Shown: positions 8,937 to 18,591 of the stretch, piece after piece
Layout of the letters: every line of letters begins with the position of its first letter
Position numbering within the stretch: the stretch's first letter is position 1
The notes under the pieces: generated by a model
The model's input: the letters and a program-made list of their open reading frames with translations, nothing else
What the model was told of the DNA's origin: nothing
Databases searched by the model: none
Assembly (NCBI GenBank): GCA_016185425.1
Contig: JACPNQ010000027.1
Span: forward strand, 62,001 to 126,000
Direction of reading: 5' to 3'
Length of the DNA stretch: 64,000 nt
DNA from: Acidobacteriota bacterium
GTDB lineage: Bacteria > Acidobacteriota > Terriglobia > Bryobacterales > Bryobacteraceae
Made by a program: the position numbers and the translations under genes

Positions 8937-9584
8937 ATGGGACAGATATTTTCGAAGAAGATTGACCTGATGATCCGCGTTGGTTTGCTGGTGGCGGGCA
9001 TCGGGGCGGCGGCGACGGCCGGGGGGGTGCTGTTCCTGCACCATCCGAAACGGATCGAACCGGGGTACCAGCCGACACAGCCGATACCGTATAGCCATAA
9101 ACTGCACGCGGGCAACCTCGGTTTGGACTGCTTGTACTGCCACAATACAGTGGACAAGAGCTCCTACGCGGCAATTCCTTCCACCCAGACTTGCATGAAC
9201 TGCCATAGCAAGGTGAAAGGGCAGAGTATCGTGCTGGAGCCTGTGCGGAAGAGTTTTGAGCTCGATCAGGCGATCCCGTGGGTGAAGGTCCACCGGCTGC
9301 CCGACTATGTGTATTTCAACCACAGCGCCCATGTGAATTCGGGCGTAAGCTGCGTGAGTTGCCATGGGCGAATCGACCAGATGGTGGAAGTCAAACAGGT
9401 GCAGCCGCTGACGATGGCGTGGTGCCTGGAGTGCCATCGAAACGCGGCGCCGAACATTCGGCCGGCCGAGTTGGTGACGAAGTTGGACTGGAAGGCGGAA
9501 CGCGATCCGTCGGAGATCGGGCGGGAGATCATGGCTGTGAAAAAGATTAATCCTCCGACGAACTGCTCGGGGTGCCACCGATGA
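8937..9584 (+). CDS. actA: ActA, pentaheme cytochrome c subunit of alternative complex III
   Basis: 215 aa. One N-terminal membrane anchor (~residues 11-34) and five CXXCH heme sites: C65 (CLYCH), C86 (CMNCH), C139 (CVSCH), C163 (CLECH) and C210 (CSGCH). Five hemes plus a single anchor is the ActA pattern. In ACIII this subunit relays electrons from the quinol-oxidising core to the cytochrome c acceptor on the periplasmic side. It is the first gene of a 13-gene rightward cluster. Its stop codon overlaps the actB start (ATGA), implying translational coupling. The ribosome site is weak. Confidence 0.95.
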   Translation: MGQIFSKKIDLMIRVGLLVAGIGAAATAGGVLFLHHPKRIEPGYQPTQPIPYSHKLHAGNLGLDCLYCHNTVDKSSYAAIPSTQTCMNCHSKVKGQSIVLEPVRKSFELDQAIPWVKVHRLPDYVYFNHSAHVNSGVSCVSCHGRIDQMVEVKQVQPLTMAWCLECHRNAAPNIRPAELVTKLDWKAERDPSEIGREIMAVKKINPPTNCSGCHR

Positions 9585-12574
9585 TTCAGATACAAGGAAT
9601 TGGAAACCAGACCGGAAAGAAATTCTGGCGTAGTCTAGAAGAACTCTCGAATTCGCCGAAGTTTCAGAAGTGGGTTGCGCAGGAGTTTCCTGAAGGCGCG
9701 ACCGATGTGTTGGATGGAAAGTCGCGGCGCAACTTTTTGCAGTTGATGGCGGCTTCGATGGGCATGGCCGGTTTGACGGCTTGCCGCCGTCCTGTTGAAA
9801 AGGTTCTGCCCTACGCCAAGTCGGTGGAAGGCGTGGTGATGGGCAATTCGCTCCATTTCGCCACGGCAATGCCGTTTAACGGGCGCTCCTATGGGTTGGT
9901 TGTCGAATCGTTCGACGGGCGTCCTATTAAGATCGAGGGCAATCCGGGCCATCCGGCGAGCCGCGGGGCGGCAAATTCGCTGGCGCAGGCTTCGGTTCTG
10001 AACCTATATGATCCGGACCGTTCGAAAGAAGTTCTGGAAGGTGGTAAAGCGTCGAGTTGGGACGCGTTCAGCAAGGCTGCGGCGGCGCTGCCGGCCGATG
10101 GTGACGGCGTCCGGATTCTGAGCACCTTTGTGAATTCGCCCACGCTGAGCGGGCTTCGCACGCAGTTGGCGGCGAAGATGCCGAAGGCGAAGTGGGTAGA
10201 GTACGAAGCGATCTCGGACGACGCGATTCTGGAAGGATCGCAGATCGCGTTTAACGATTCCCTGCGGCCGCACTACGATTTCAAGAAGGCGAACATCGTT
10301 GTCGCGCTGGATTCGGATTTTCTGCAGCTCGACAACCGGTCACTCGGCTGGGTGAAGGACTTTACTGCCCGGCGCAAACCGGCGCACAAGGCGGAAGAAG
10401 GAGTGCACGGGGCAGCCGGTGCCCCTCCCCCGGCAGAACACGCCGCCGATCCTGGCGTGAACCGGCTTTACGCGATCGAGCCGAACTTCACACTGACCGG
10501 CATCATGGCCGATAACCGGCTGCGCATCAAGCCTAGCGACGTGCAGAACTTCGTGTTCGATCTGGCGCGCGAGTTGGGCGCCATCGCCGGGTTGAAGGTG
10601 CTGGGCCAACAGGACAAGTGGATCAAGGCGCTGGCGAAGGACTTGCAGGCGAACAAAGGCAAGTCGGTTGTTCTGGCCGGGCCCCGGCAGCCGGCAGTAG
10701 TTCACGCGGTTGTCGCGCTCATTAATCAGACGCTTGGCAACAGCGGCGAAACGATCCTTTATACGAAGGAAGAGCGCCGGCCGGTATCGGCGTTGAAGGA
10801 TCTGACGGCTGACTTGAACAGCGGCGCTGTCAAGGCGCTGCTCGTGCTCGGTGGCAATCCGGTTTACGACGCCCCGGCCGATTTCGCGTTCGGCGACGCG
10901 ATGAAGAAGGCCGCGAATTCGATTCATCTCGGCGCGGAAGTGAACGAGACCGCGGCTGTGGCGAAGTGGCATCTGCCGGAGTCACACTACCTGGAAACAT
11001 GGGGCGATGTGGCGAATCTGGATGGCACCGTTTCGCTGATACAGCCGTTGATTGAGCCGCTTTTCGGCACCAAATCCGCCGTGGAAGTGGTGAGCTTCCT
11101 GGTGTCGGGCAAATGGAACAAGGGTTTCGACCTGGTGAAGGCGCAGACTAAGCTGGACGACGCCGCGTGGCGCAAGGCGCTGCATGGCGGAGTTGTGGCG
11201 GGAACAGGTCCAGCGCCTGCCAAGAGCGGTGCGGACAAAGGAAAGGTCGAGGCTGCTGTGAATGCCGCCCCGAAGGCGGGCGCGAAGATCGAAGTCTCGT
11301 TCATCCCGAGCGCGAGCTTCTGGGATGGCCGCTTTACGAATAACGCGTGGCTGCAAGAGGCGCCCGACCCAGTGACGAAGCTGGTCTGGGACAACGCCGC
11401 CCTGATGAGCCCGAAGACGGCGAAAGAGCTACAGGTCGAGATCATCCCCGATAACGTCGGCATGTACGCGCAGAAGATCAACGTCGAAATCGGCGGGCAG
11501 AAGGTGGAAGCTCCGGTGTACGTGTTGCCGGGCCACGCCGACGGCGCGATAACCCTGGTCATGGGCTACGGCCGCCAGAGCATCGGCCGCGTCGGACGCG
11601 GAATCGGCTACAACGCATTTGCCGTGCGCAATTCCGCGGGCATGGGCTTTACGACCGCCGCGAACGTGACGAAGGCTCCCGGCACCTATTACATGGTGAC
11701 GACGCAGGAGCACCATAGCCAGGAAGGCCGCCCGATCGTCATGGAAGCGACGGTCGCCAAATACGAAAAGGAACCGCATTTCGCCAAGGAAGAAGAGGAG
11801 CATGTCGAGCTCTTCTCGCTGTTTACCGAGCACGACTACTCCAAGGGCAATCAGTGGGGGATGTCGGTAGACTTGAACGCCTGCATCGGCTGCAACGCCT
11901 GCCTGCTGGCCTGCCAGAGTGAGAACAACATTCCGGTTGTCGGCAAAGAACAGGTCGGCAAGGGCCGCGAAATGCACTGGATTCGCCTGGACCGGTACTT
12001 CACCGGCGACGAGGAAGATCCACAGGCCGTCTACCAGCCGATGGCGTGCCAGCACTGTGAGAACGCGCCCTGCGAATCGGTTTGCCCGGTCGCCGCCACT
12101 ATCCATAGCCCCGAGGGCTTGAACGACATGGCGTACAACCGCTGCGTCGGCACGCGATACTGCGCCAACAACTGCCCGTACAAGGTGCGCCGTTTCAACT
12201 ACCTGAACTTCCATAAGGACATGGATGAGTTGACGAAGATGTCGCAGAATCCGGACGCCTCTGTGCGCATGCGCGGCGTCATGGAAAAGTGCACGTACTG
12301 CGTGCAGCGCATTCAGGAAGCCAAAATCAAAGCGAAAGCGGAAGGGCGCGCGTCGGGCGCGGCTGGTCCCTACAAGGTGGGCGAGATTCTCACCGCCTGC
12401 CAGCAGACTTGCCCGGCCGACGCGATCGTCTTCGGCAATATCAACGACCCCGAATCGAAAGTGGCGCAGCTCAAGAAGGACCACCGTAACTACTCGCTGC
12501 TCCATGAACTGAACGTGAAGCCGCGCACAACCTATCTGGCAAAGCTGCGCAATCCCAATCCGGAGCTGGCGTAA
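9581..12574 (+). CDS. actB: ActB, molybdopterin-oxidoreductase-like / iron-sulfur subunit of alternative complex III
   Basis: 997 aa from the ATG at 9581, which overlaps the actA stop; an in-frame GTG lies at 9572. The N-terminal ~700 residues resemble the large subunit of molybdopterin oxidoreductases, which in characterised ACIII has lost its molybdenum cofactor. A Tat-like [12 protein letters not shown] followed by a lipobox-like LTAC sits unusually far in (~45-70), as in other ActB proteins. From ~765 on is a ferredoxin-type domain with four cysteine clusters ([42 protein letters not shown]...[13 protein letters not shown]). The fused B1-B2 form is usual. Electrons from quinol pass through these clusters to the hemes. 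Confidence 0.95.
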   Translation: MIQIQGIGNQTGKKFWRSLEELSNSPKFQKWVAQEFPEGATDVLDGKSRRNFLQLMAASMGMAGLTACRRPVEKVLPYAKSVEGVVMGNSLHFATAMPFNGRSYGLVVESFDGRPIKIEGNPGHPASRGAANSLAQASVLNLYDPDRSKEVLEGGKASSWDAFSKAAAALPADGDGVRILSTFVNSPTLSGLRTQLAAKMPKAKWVEYEAISDDAILEGSQIAFNDSLRPHYDFKKANIVVALDSDFLQLDNRSLGWVKDFTARRKPAHKAEEGVHGAAGAPPPAEHAADPGVNRLYAIEPNFTLTGIMADNRLRIKPSDVQNFVFDLARELGAIAGLKVLGQQDKWIKALAKDLQANKGKSVVLAGPRQPAVVHAVVALINQTLGNSGETILYTKEERRPVSALKDLTADLNSGAVKALLVLGGNPVYDAPADFAFGDAMKKAANSIHLGAEVNETAAVAKWHLPESHYLETWGDVANLDGTVSLIQPLIEPLFGTKSAVEVVSFLVSGKWNKGFDLVKAQTKLDDAAWRKALHGGVVAGTGPAPAKSGADKGKVEAAVNAAPKAGAKIEVSFIPSASFWDGRFTNNAWLQEAPDPVTKLVWDNAALMSPKTAKELQVEIIPDNVGMYAQKINVEIGGQKVEAPVYVLPGHADGAITLVMGYGRQSIGRVGRGIGYNAFAVRNSAGMGFTTAANVTKAPGTYYMVTTQEHHSQEGRPIVMEATVAKYEKEPHFAKEEEEHVELFSLFTEHDYSKGNQWGMSVDLNACIGCNACLLACQSENNIPVVGKEQVGKGREMHWIRLDRYFTGDEEDPQAVYQPMACQHCENAPCESVCPVAATIHSPEGLNDMAYNRCVGTRYCANNCPYKVRRFNYLNFHKDMDELTKMSQNPDASVRMRGVMEKCTYCVQRIQEAKIKAKAEGRASGAAGPYKVGEILTACQQTCPADAIVFGNINDPESKVAQLKKDHRNYSLLHELNVKPRTTYLAKLRNPNPELA

Positions 12575-14034
12575 TGGCGGAAATCACTCACGCTGCGCTT
12601 AACCCGCACGCACAGGAAATGAAGGAGCGGCTGTCGCCGTCACTGACTACCGGCCATCCGTCGATGCATGACGTGACCGAGGCGGTCAGCATCATTTCGG
12701 AAGTTAAGACTCACCGCAACTGGTACATCGCGCTTGCGGTTACGGGCAGCATCACCGGCATTCTCGGGCTGATGCTCGCCTATCTGGTCGCAACGGGCGT
12801 CGGCGTCTGGGGCAACAACGGCCCGGTCGGCTGGGGCTGGGACATTACGAACTTCGTGTTCTGGATCGGCATCGGCCACGCCGGTACACTGATTTCGGCG
12901 ATTCTCTTCCTGTTCCGGCAAAAGTGGCGGACGTCGATCAACCGCTTCTCCGAAGCGATGACGCTGTTCGCCGTGGCCTGTGCCGGCATCTATCCGGCCG
13001 TTCACGTGGGCCGTCCCTGGCGCGCCTACTGGCTGTTCCCGATTCCCAACGAATTTCTGAACATGTGGCAGAACTTCCGCAGTCCGCTGCTTTGGGACGT
13101 ATTCGCGGTTTCGACGTATGCCACCGTTTCGGCGCTGTTCTGGTACGTCGGCCTGATCCCGGATCTGGCAACCATCCGCGACCGGGCGGTGACCAAGGGC
13201 CGGCAGATGGCTTACGGCATCGCGAGCCTTGGGTGGCGCGGGTCGGCAACGCACTGGAAGAACTACGAAAAGGCGTACATGATTCTGGCGGGCCTTTCGA
13301 CGCCGCTGGTGCTTTCCGTGCACACCATCGTGTCGTTCGACTTTGCGGTTTCGATTCTCCCCGGTTGGCACACGACGATCTTCCCACCCTACTTCGTCGC
13401 GGGCGCTATCTTCTCCGGATTCGCGATGGTGGTGACATTGATGGTCATCGCGCGATGGATCTACAAGGTCGAGCATCTGGTCACGATGACGCACCTGGAG
13501 AACATGAACAAGGTCATCCTCGCCACCGGCACAATCGTCGGTTACGCGTACGCGACCGAGTTCTTCATCGCCTGGTACAGTGGCAACCCGTATGAAAGCT
13601 ACGTCTTCTTCGTCAGCCGGGCAACCGGTCCTTATTGGTGGGCCTATTGGACGATGATCACCTGCAACGTGATTTCGCCACAGTTCTTCTGGTTCAAGAA
13701 ACTGCGGACAAACATCCCGTTCATGTTCGCGATTTCGATTGTCGTCAACATCGGCATGTGGTTCGAGCGTTTCGTGATTATCGCGACGAGTTTGCACCGC
13801 GACTTCCTGCCGGCATCCTGGGGCTACTTCCGGCCGACTTTCGTCGACATCCTGACGTTCTTTGGCACGTTCGGTCTGTTCTTGACGCTCTTCGTTTTCT
13901 TCACCCGCTTCCTGCCGATTATCGCGATGAGCGAAGTGAAGGGCATGATGTCGGCGACACGCCACGAGCAGCATTACCTGGATGAAGCGGTCGACGCTTC
14001 CGAAGGAAAGGTTCTCGAAGGAGGGGCGCACTAA
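12574..14034 (+). CDS. actC: ActC, NrfD-like quinol-binding membrane subunit of alternative complex III
   Basis: 486 aa polytopic protein of the NrfD/PsrC family, with about ten hydrophobic segments between residues ~45 and 460. Conserved-looking stretches include [28 protein letters not shown] and [19 protein letters not shown]. ActC and ActF form the membrane arm where menaquinol is oxidised. The start overlaps the actB stop (TAATG), and its own stop overlaps the actD start. The soluble N-terminus (~40 residues) and the C-terminal tail ([17 protein letters not shown]) are cytoplasmic-looking extensions. No missing residues noticed. Confidence 0.95.
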   Translation: MAEITHAALNPHAQEMKERLSPSLTTGHPSMHDVTEAVSIISEVKTHRNWYIALAVTGSITGILGLMLAYLVATGVGVWGNNGPVGWGWDITNFVFWIGIGHAGTLISAILFLFRQKWRTSINRFSEAMTLFAVACAGIYPAVHVGRPWRAYWLFPIPNEFLNMWQNFRSPLLWDVFAVSTYATVSALFWYVGLIPDLATIRDRAVTKGRQMAYGIASLGWRGSATHWKNYEKAYMILAGLSTPLVLSVHTIVSFDFAVSILPGWHTTIFPPYFVAGAIFSGFAMVVTLMVIARWIYKVEHLVTMTHLENMNKVILATGTIVGYAYATEFFIAWYSGNPYESYVFFVSRATGPYWWAYWTMITCNVISPQFFWFKKLRTNIPFMFAISIVVNIGMWFERFVIIATSLHRDFLPASWGYFRPTFVDILTFFGTFGLFLTLFVFFTRFLPIIAMSEVKGMMSATRHEQHYLDEAVDASEGKVLEGGAH

Positions 14035-14573
14035 TGGCTGACAATCCTTCCATTCACGGGTTGGTGGCGGACTTCGATTCACCGGACAGGCTGATGGACG
14101 CCGTCAAGGCAGCCCGCAAAGCGGGCTACACGAAGATGGAAGCCTACACGCCGTTTCCGATTCACGGGATCGATGACGCGATGGGCGCAAAGCCTTCGAT
14201 CCTTGGCTACCTGGTGCTACTTGGATCGGCTACGGGCCTCGGACTTGCGATTTGGTTGCAGTGGTGGACCGGCGCCGTCGACTATCCGCTGGTTATCGCC
14301 GGCAAGCCGTTCTTTGCATTCGAACCTTCGGTCCCGATCATGTTCGAGTTGACCGTACTGCTCTCGTCATTCGTGGCGGTGTTCGGCATGATTGGCCTGA
14401 ATGGGCTACCGAAGTTGTACCACCCCATCTTCAACTACACGGGGCATAAGGGAATCACTGACGACCGGTTCGTACTGGTGATCGAAGCGAGCGATCGCGA
14501 GTTTGATGCAACCGGTACGCGGGATTTTCTGGCGGCCCAAGGCGCCGGCAAACTGGAATTGATCGAGGCTTAG
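14034..14573 (+). CDS. actD: ActD, DUF3341 membrane subunit of alternative complex III
   Basis: 179 aa, DUF3341 family. A soluble N-terminal part (HGLVADFDSPDRLMDAVKAA, then YTPFPIHGIDDAMG, typical of ActD) is followed by two membrane segments (~residues 58-78 and 98-120) and a short soluble tail. ActD is a structural subunit of ACIII without cofactors. It overlaps the actC stop by one base and ends 3 bp before actE, so it is translated as part of the operon. Confidence 0.93.
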   Translation: MADNPSIHGLVADFDSPDRLMDAVKAARKAGYTKMEAYTPFPIHGIDDAMGAKPSILGYLVLLGSATGLGLAIWLQWWTGAVDYPLVIAGKPFFAFEPSVPIMFELTVLLSSFVAVFGMIGLNGLPKLYHPIFNYTGHKGITDDRFVLVIEASDREFDATGTRDFLAAQGAGKLELIEA

Positions 14574-14576
14574 CGA

Positions 14577-15185
14577 ATGCGACTGGTATCCACATTACTT
14601 ATCGTCGCGGCTGCCGCCGGACTCGCCGGCTGCGGTCCTGGTGCGGGCAAGGACACACCGCCGCTTTGGATTATTCCTGACATGAAAGTGCAGGAGAAGT
14701 ACAAGCCGCAGCAGGAGAGCCCTTTGTTCGCGGACCGCTCGGCGAGCCGCCGGCCCGTCGTTGGGACCGTTTCGCAAGAAAACTATTACGAGGACGAAGG
14801 CTACCACTTCGGCATCGTGAACGGACAGTATATCGGCAAGAACCCGCTGGAGTTCAACGACAAGGTTTTGAAGCATGGGCAGAGGAAGTTCAACACGTAC
14901 TGCTCGCCTTGCCATGACCGAACGGCCTCCGGCGGCGGCATTGTAGGCAAGCGCGCCGGCGCCGTGTTCCAACCCGCCAATCTGCATAAGCAGGAGATTC
15001 GGGACAAGAACGATGGCGAACTATACTCGGTTGCCAGCGACGGACGCCGCACGATGATGGGCTATCGCAATCAGATTTCGGACTATGACCGCTGGGCAGT
15101 CATTGCTTACCTTCGGGTTTTGCAGCGAGCCGGCGGCGCCAAGATGGAAGACGTGCCTGAGAACCTGCGTTCGGAGGTGCGATAA
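14577..15185 (+). CDS. actE: ActE, monoheme lipoprotein cytochrome c of alternative complex III
   Basis: 202 aa. A lipoprotein signal peptide (VAAAAGLAGC, lipid-modified Cys ~19) is followed by a mono-heme cytochrome c domain with one CXXCH (CSPCH, ~residue 112) and a distal-ligand region around GRRTMMGYRNQISDYDRW with a candidate Met. ActE collects electrons from ActA and hands them to the terminal oxidase on the periplasmic face. It lies between actD and actF as in other ACIII operons. Confidence 0.93.
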   Translation: MRLVSTLLIVAAAAGLAGCGPGAGKDTPPLWIIPDMKVQEKYKPQQESPLFADRSASRRPVVGTVSQENYYEDEGYHFGIVNGQYIGKNPLEFNDKVLKHGQRKFNTYCSPCHDRTASGGGIVGKRAGAVFQPANLHKQEIRDKNDGELYSVASDGRRTMMGYRNQISDYDRWAVIAYLRVLQRAGGAKMEDVPENLRSEVR

Positions 15186-15190
15186 ACAAA

Positions 15191-16408
15191 ATGAGCCATT
15201 CTCACCACCACACCGCGCCCCAGGACAGTTACGTCATTCCAGACGCAATTTGGGATCGCGGCCGCAACGTACTGGGCGCCCTGTTTTTGCTCGGATGGGG
15301 CGCTGCCCTGGCGGGTTACGCTTCCAACCACGATCAGTTCTTCCAGTCTTATCTCGTCGCGTTCTTCTTCGGGTTCTCCATCGTAGTCGGCGGGACGCTC
15401 TTCGTCATGATCCAGCACCTGACCGGATCGGCCTGGAGCGTGCCGGTGCGCCGCATCATGGAGACGATCATGATGTCGTTCCCGGTGTTGGCGCTGTTGT
15501 TCATTCCGGTCGCCCTCGGGGTGCACTCGCTGTACGAGTGGTCGCATCCGGATTTTGTGGCGAAAGAGATCATGAAGCTGAAGGTCTCGGTCTACCAGCA
15601 CTACCTGAACGAGAAATACTTCTACATCCGCGCCGTCGCGTTCTTTGCGATCTGGACGCTCTGGGCATGGCGGCTGTATTCGAATTCGAAGTCGCAGGAC
15701 ACGACGAACGCGCTGCAGCCCACCTTCTCGAACGAGAAATGGAGCGCGCCAGGTATGTTGGTCTTCTTCCTGACGGCCTCTCTCGCGAGCGTCGACTGGA
15801 TAATGTCTCTGAACCCGCACTGGTATTCGACGATGTTCGGCGTCTACTGCCTGGCAGGCGGAGCCTGGGGCTTCTTCGCCCTGCTGACGTTCATCTTCCT
15901 GCGCTTCCGGGCCAACGGCATCATGGCCAACTCGGTTACCACTGAGCACTATCACGATCTCGGCAAGTGGATGTTTGCGCTAACGGTCTTCTGGGCCTAT
16001 ATCGCGTTCTCTCAATACATGCTGATCTGGTACGCGAACCTGCCGGAAGAGACCATCTTCTTCAAGATGCGCCGGACCGGCACTTGGGAGGCCGTGAGCG
16101 GTGTGTTGCTGTTCGGCCACTTCGTCATCACCTTCCTGGTGCTGCTGGCGCGGAACAGCAAGCGAACGCTCAATGTCCTGAAGTTCGCCACCGTCTGGAT
16201 TCTGCTGATGCACTATGTGGACATCTACTGGATGGTCATGCCGAATTTCCACAAGGAAGGCATTGCATTGAGCTGGGTGGATGGCGCCGCGCTGGCTGCC
16301 GTTATCGGTACGCTGGGCTTGGCGTTCTGGCTACGTCTGAAGAACAAGATGATCGCGCCCGTCGGCGATCCTCGCTTCAAGAAAGGATTGGAGTTCCAGA
16401 ATGTCTAA
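15191..16408 (+). CDS. actF: ActF, second NrfD-like membrane subunit of alternative complex III
   Basis: 405 aa polytopic protein, about ten predicted membrane segments, family of quinol:cytochrome c oxidoreductase quinone-binding subunit 2. Recognisable stretches include SFPVLALLFIPVALG, NEKYFYIRAVAFFAIWTLWA, SLASVDWIMSLNPHWYSTMFG and YANLPEETIFF. It pairs with ActC in the membrane arm. The N-terminus is His-rich (SHSHHHTAP), which may bind metal or be incidental. The stop overlaps the next gene by 8 bp. Confidence 0.93.
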   Translation: MSHSHHHTAPQDSYVIPDAIWDRGRNVLGALFLLGWGAALAGYASNHDQFFQSYLVAFFFGFSIVVGGTLFVMIQHLTGSAWSVPVRRIMETIMMSFPVLALLFIPVALGVHSLYEWSHPDFVAKEIMKLKVSVYQHYLNEKYFYIRAVAFFAIWTLWAWRLYSNSKSQDTTNALQPTFSNEKWSAPGMLVFFLTASLASVDWIMSLNPHWYSTMFGVYCLAGGAWGFFALLTFIFLRFRANGIMANSVTTEHYHDLGKWMFALTVFWAYIAFSQYMLIWYANLPEETIFFKMRRTGTWEAVSGVLLFGHFVITFLVLLARNSKRTLNVLKFATVWILLMHYVDIYWMVMPNFHKEGIALSWVDGAALAAVIGTLGLAFWLRLKNKMIAPVGDPRFKKGLEFQNV

Positions 16409-16826
16409 TCCGGTGACAACCAAACAACCCGTTAGTGCCGAGCTCGGCTATGACCGTTCCGATCCGTTGATTGGCGCCATTCTCGCCAACATTTTCAGCA
16501 TCATCGTTATTCTGGCGGTGGTGATCGGCGGCGTTACGTTCTACTTCCATACCTATCGTGACCGGATCATCGAGGAAACACAGCTTACACCGGTATCCCA
16601 GGACCTCCTTGACTTGCGGGCGAAAGAAGATCAAACGTTAAATAGTTACGGCATTGTGGACAAGGCAGCCGGGACGGTCCGCCTGCCGGTCTCCCGCGCC
16701 ATGGAACTGGTGATGGCGGAAGCCAAGGAAGGCAAGCCGAAGTATCCCACCGCTCCTTATGCGGTGAAGAAAGTGGAAGAGGCCGCCGCCGCTCCTGCCG
16801 CGCCTGCCGCCGAACCCGCAAAGTAG
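16401..16826 (+). CDS. Small single-span membrane protein of the act-cox operon
   Basis: 141 aa, with one strong membrane segment (~residues 30-55, IGAILANIFSIIVILAVVIGG). A soluble domain follows, containing TVRLPVSRAMELVMAEA, and the tail is Ala/Pro/Glu-rich. It overlaps the actF stop by 8 bp and is followed 7 bp later by the SCO gene, so it is a true operon member. I do not recognise a characterised family. A small protein at this site is common in acidobacterial ACIII clusters, and an accessory or assembly subunit is the reasonable guess. Confidence 0.7.
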   Translation: MSNPVTTKQPVSAELGYDRSDPLIGAILANIFSIIVILAVVIGGVTFYFHTYRDRIIEETQLTPVSQDLLDLRAKEDQTLNSYGIVDKAAGTVRLPVSRAMELVMAEAKEGKPKYPTAPYAVKKVEEAAAAPAAPAAEPAK

Positions 16827-16833
16827 TTAATCG

Positions 16834-17625
16834 ATGACAAAGACACTCCTCAGTTTGTTGCTGGCCGCCGGGGTAACCGCCTCGGCGCAGATCAACAGGA
16901 CTCCGCGCGAGCTGGAGGATGTCGGTGTGTCGGAAAAGCTGGGAACAGTTGTCGATGGATCGCTCGAGTTTGTCGCTGAAAGCGGCCGCCCGGTAGCCCT
17001 CCGGTCCTATTTGAACCAGGGCCGGCCGGTAATCCTGAACTTCGTTTATTACTCCTGCCCGATGCTCTGTTCCATGGTGCTGAACGGCGTGACATCGAGC
17101 ATGCGGGAATTGAGCTGGACTCCCGGCAACGAGTACGAAGTTGTCACCATCAGTTTCGACCCGCGAGAGACGCACGAGCTGGCGGCGGCGAAGAAGCAGG
17201 CGTACCTGGCAAGCTTCGACCGGCCCGCGCCCGGTTGGCATTTCCTGGCCGACAACAACGACAGCGCAAAGAAGCTCGCTGAGCAGGTTGGTTACAAATA
17301 TCACTGGGACAAGAGCCGCAGTCAGTACGCCCACACCGCGGCGCTGGTCCTGCTAACGCCGGAGGGCAAAGTCGCCCGGTATCTGTACGGCATTAAATAC
17401 AAGGCATTCGACCTGCGCATGGGCCTGACGGAAGCCGCCCAGGGACGAGTGTCCGGGACGAAGATGGAGCAGATGCTGCTGTACTGTTTCCAGTACGATC
17501 CCAACGCGCATAGCTACGTGATGACCGCGAGGAACATTATGCGGGCGGGCGGGGCGATGACGGTTTTGATCCTGGGCGCTACGCTGATGCGGCTGTGGCG
17601 GAAGGATCGCGAGCAGGTTTCTTAA
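16834..17625 (+). CDS. SCO1/SenC-family copper chaperone for oxidase CuA assembly
   Basis: 263 aa. A signal peptide (~residues 1-18) is followed by a thioredoxin-fold SCO domain with the copper-binding Cys pair C75 and C79 (SCPMLCS) and the third ligand H167 (SQYAHTAALVLL). A C-terminal hydrophobic segment (~240-256, GGAMTVLILGATLMRLW) likely anchors the protein, which is longer than minimal SCO proteins. SCO proteins deliver copper to, or reduce, the CuA site of cytochrome oxidase subunit II. The gene lies 10 bp before subunit II, which fits that job. Confidence 0.93.
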   Translation: MTKTLLSLLLAAGVTASAQINRTPRELEDVGVSEKLGTVVDGSLEFVAESGRPVALRSYLNQGRPVILNFVYYSCPMLCSMVLNGVTSSMRELSWTPGNEYEVVTISFDPRETHELAAAKKQAYLASFDRPAPGWHFLADNNDSAKKLAEQVGYKYHWDKSRSQYAHTAALVLLTPEGKVARYLYGIKYKAFDLRMGLTEAAQGRVSGTKMEQMLLYCFQYDPNAHSYVMTARNIMRAGGAMTVLILGATLMRLWRKDREQVS

Positions 17626-17635
17626 GGAAGACACT

Positions 17636-18577
17636 ATGAATTCGTTACGGGACTGGATGATGCCGATGCAGGCCAGCGAACACGCTGCCAAGATCGACAA
17701 CTTGTACCTTTTCATATTTTGGCTGACGCTGGCATTTTTCATTCTCATCGCCTATCTTACGGTCGCATTTGCCTGGAAGTACCGGCGGAAGAAGGAGGGT
17801 GTGCTGACCGTCAATTTGCAGCACAACCTTGCGCTGGAATTGGTCTGGAGCATCATTCCGCTGATCCTGGTGATCGGCATCTTCTTCTGGGGCTTCAATG
17901 ACTATGCTGCGGCGAGTGTGGCACCCAACGACGCGCTGGAGATTCACGTCACGGGCAAGAAATGGAATTGGTCCTTTGAGTACCCGGACGGAACCCGCTC
18001 GATCCGGTCGCTGCACGTGCCCGTCAACAAACCGATCCGCCTGATCATGACCAGCGAAGACGTGCTGCATGCGTTTTTCATCCCGTCGATGCGCGTCAAG
18101 CAGGACGTGATACCGGGCCGTTACGTGGACTTGAACTTTACTCCGACGGTCGCCGGCCGGCACCAGGTGTTTTGCGCCGAATACTGCGGACGTGACCACT
18201 CCGGCATGATGGCCGACCTTTTTGTCGATACTCCCGCGAAGTACGCAGAGTGGCTGGAAAAGGGCGACGAAGAACTCTACAAGATGAAGCCGGCCGAACT
18301 CGGCAAGATGGTGTGGGAGATGAAGGGCTGCAACTCCTGCCACACGATCGACGGAACGAAGGGCGAGGGCCCGAGCTTCAAAGGAATTTTCGGAAAGACG
18401 GAGAAGTTTCGCGACGGCAGTACGATCGTCGTTGACGAAAACTACATTCGTGAATCCATTTTGAATCCGCAGGCGAAGGTTGTGGCCGGGTTTGAGCCGG
18501 TAATGCCGACCTTCCAGGGCCTGCTGCGCGAAATCGAAATCAAGGGCGTTATCGCCTATATCAAGGAATTGAAGTAA
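17636..18577 (+). CDS. ctaC: caa3-type cytochrome c oxidase subunit II with fused cytochrome c
   Basis: 313 aa. Two membrane helices (~residues 24-48 and 66-88) precede a cupredoxin domain with the CuA ligands H145 (VLHAFFIP), C180 and C184 (CAEYCG), H188 and M191. A fused mono-heme cytochrome c domain follows, with CNSCH at 232-236 and a distal Met candidate in VMPTF (~294). The heme-c fusion marks a caa3-type oxidase that can take electrons directly from ActE. A GAAGGA-like ribosome site precedes the ATG. No lipobox is seen. Confidence 0.95.
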   Translation: MNSLRDWMMPMQASEHAAKIDNLYLFIFWLTLAFFILIAYLTVAFAWKYRRKKEGVLTVNLQHNLALELVWSIIPLILVIGIFFWGFNDYAAASVAPNDALEIHVTGKKWNWSFEYPDGTRSIRSLHVPVNKPIRLIMTSEDVLHAFFIPSMRVKQDVIPGRYVDLNFTPTVAGRHQVFCAEYCGRDHSGMMADLFVDTPAKYAEWLEKGDEELYKMKPAELGKMVWEMKGCNSCHTIDGTKGEGPSFKGIFGKTEKFRDGSTIVVDENYIRESILNPQAKVVAGFEPVMPTFQGLLREIEIKGVIAYIKELK

Positions 18578-18591
18578 GGCGAGGAGGGAAC

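Noticed and set aside
8724-9869. Long minus-strand frame (381 codons) opposite actA
   Set aside because: It is antisense to the pentaheme cytochrome gene; its sequence has no domain and its Arg/Pro/His-rich composition is typical of a high-GC shadow frame.
12640-14082. 480-codon minus-strand frame opposite actC
   Set aside because: Shadow of a conserved membrane protein gene; composition is that of antisense high-GC DNA.
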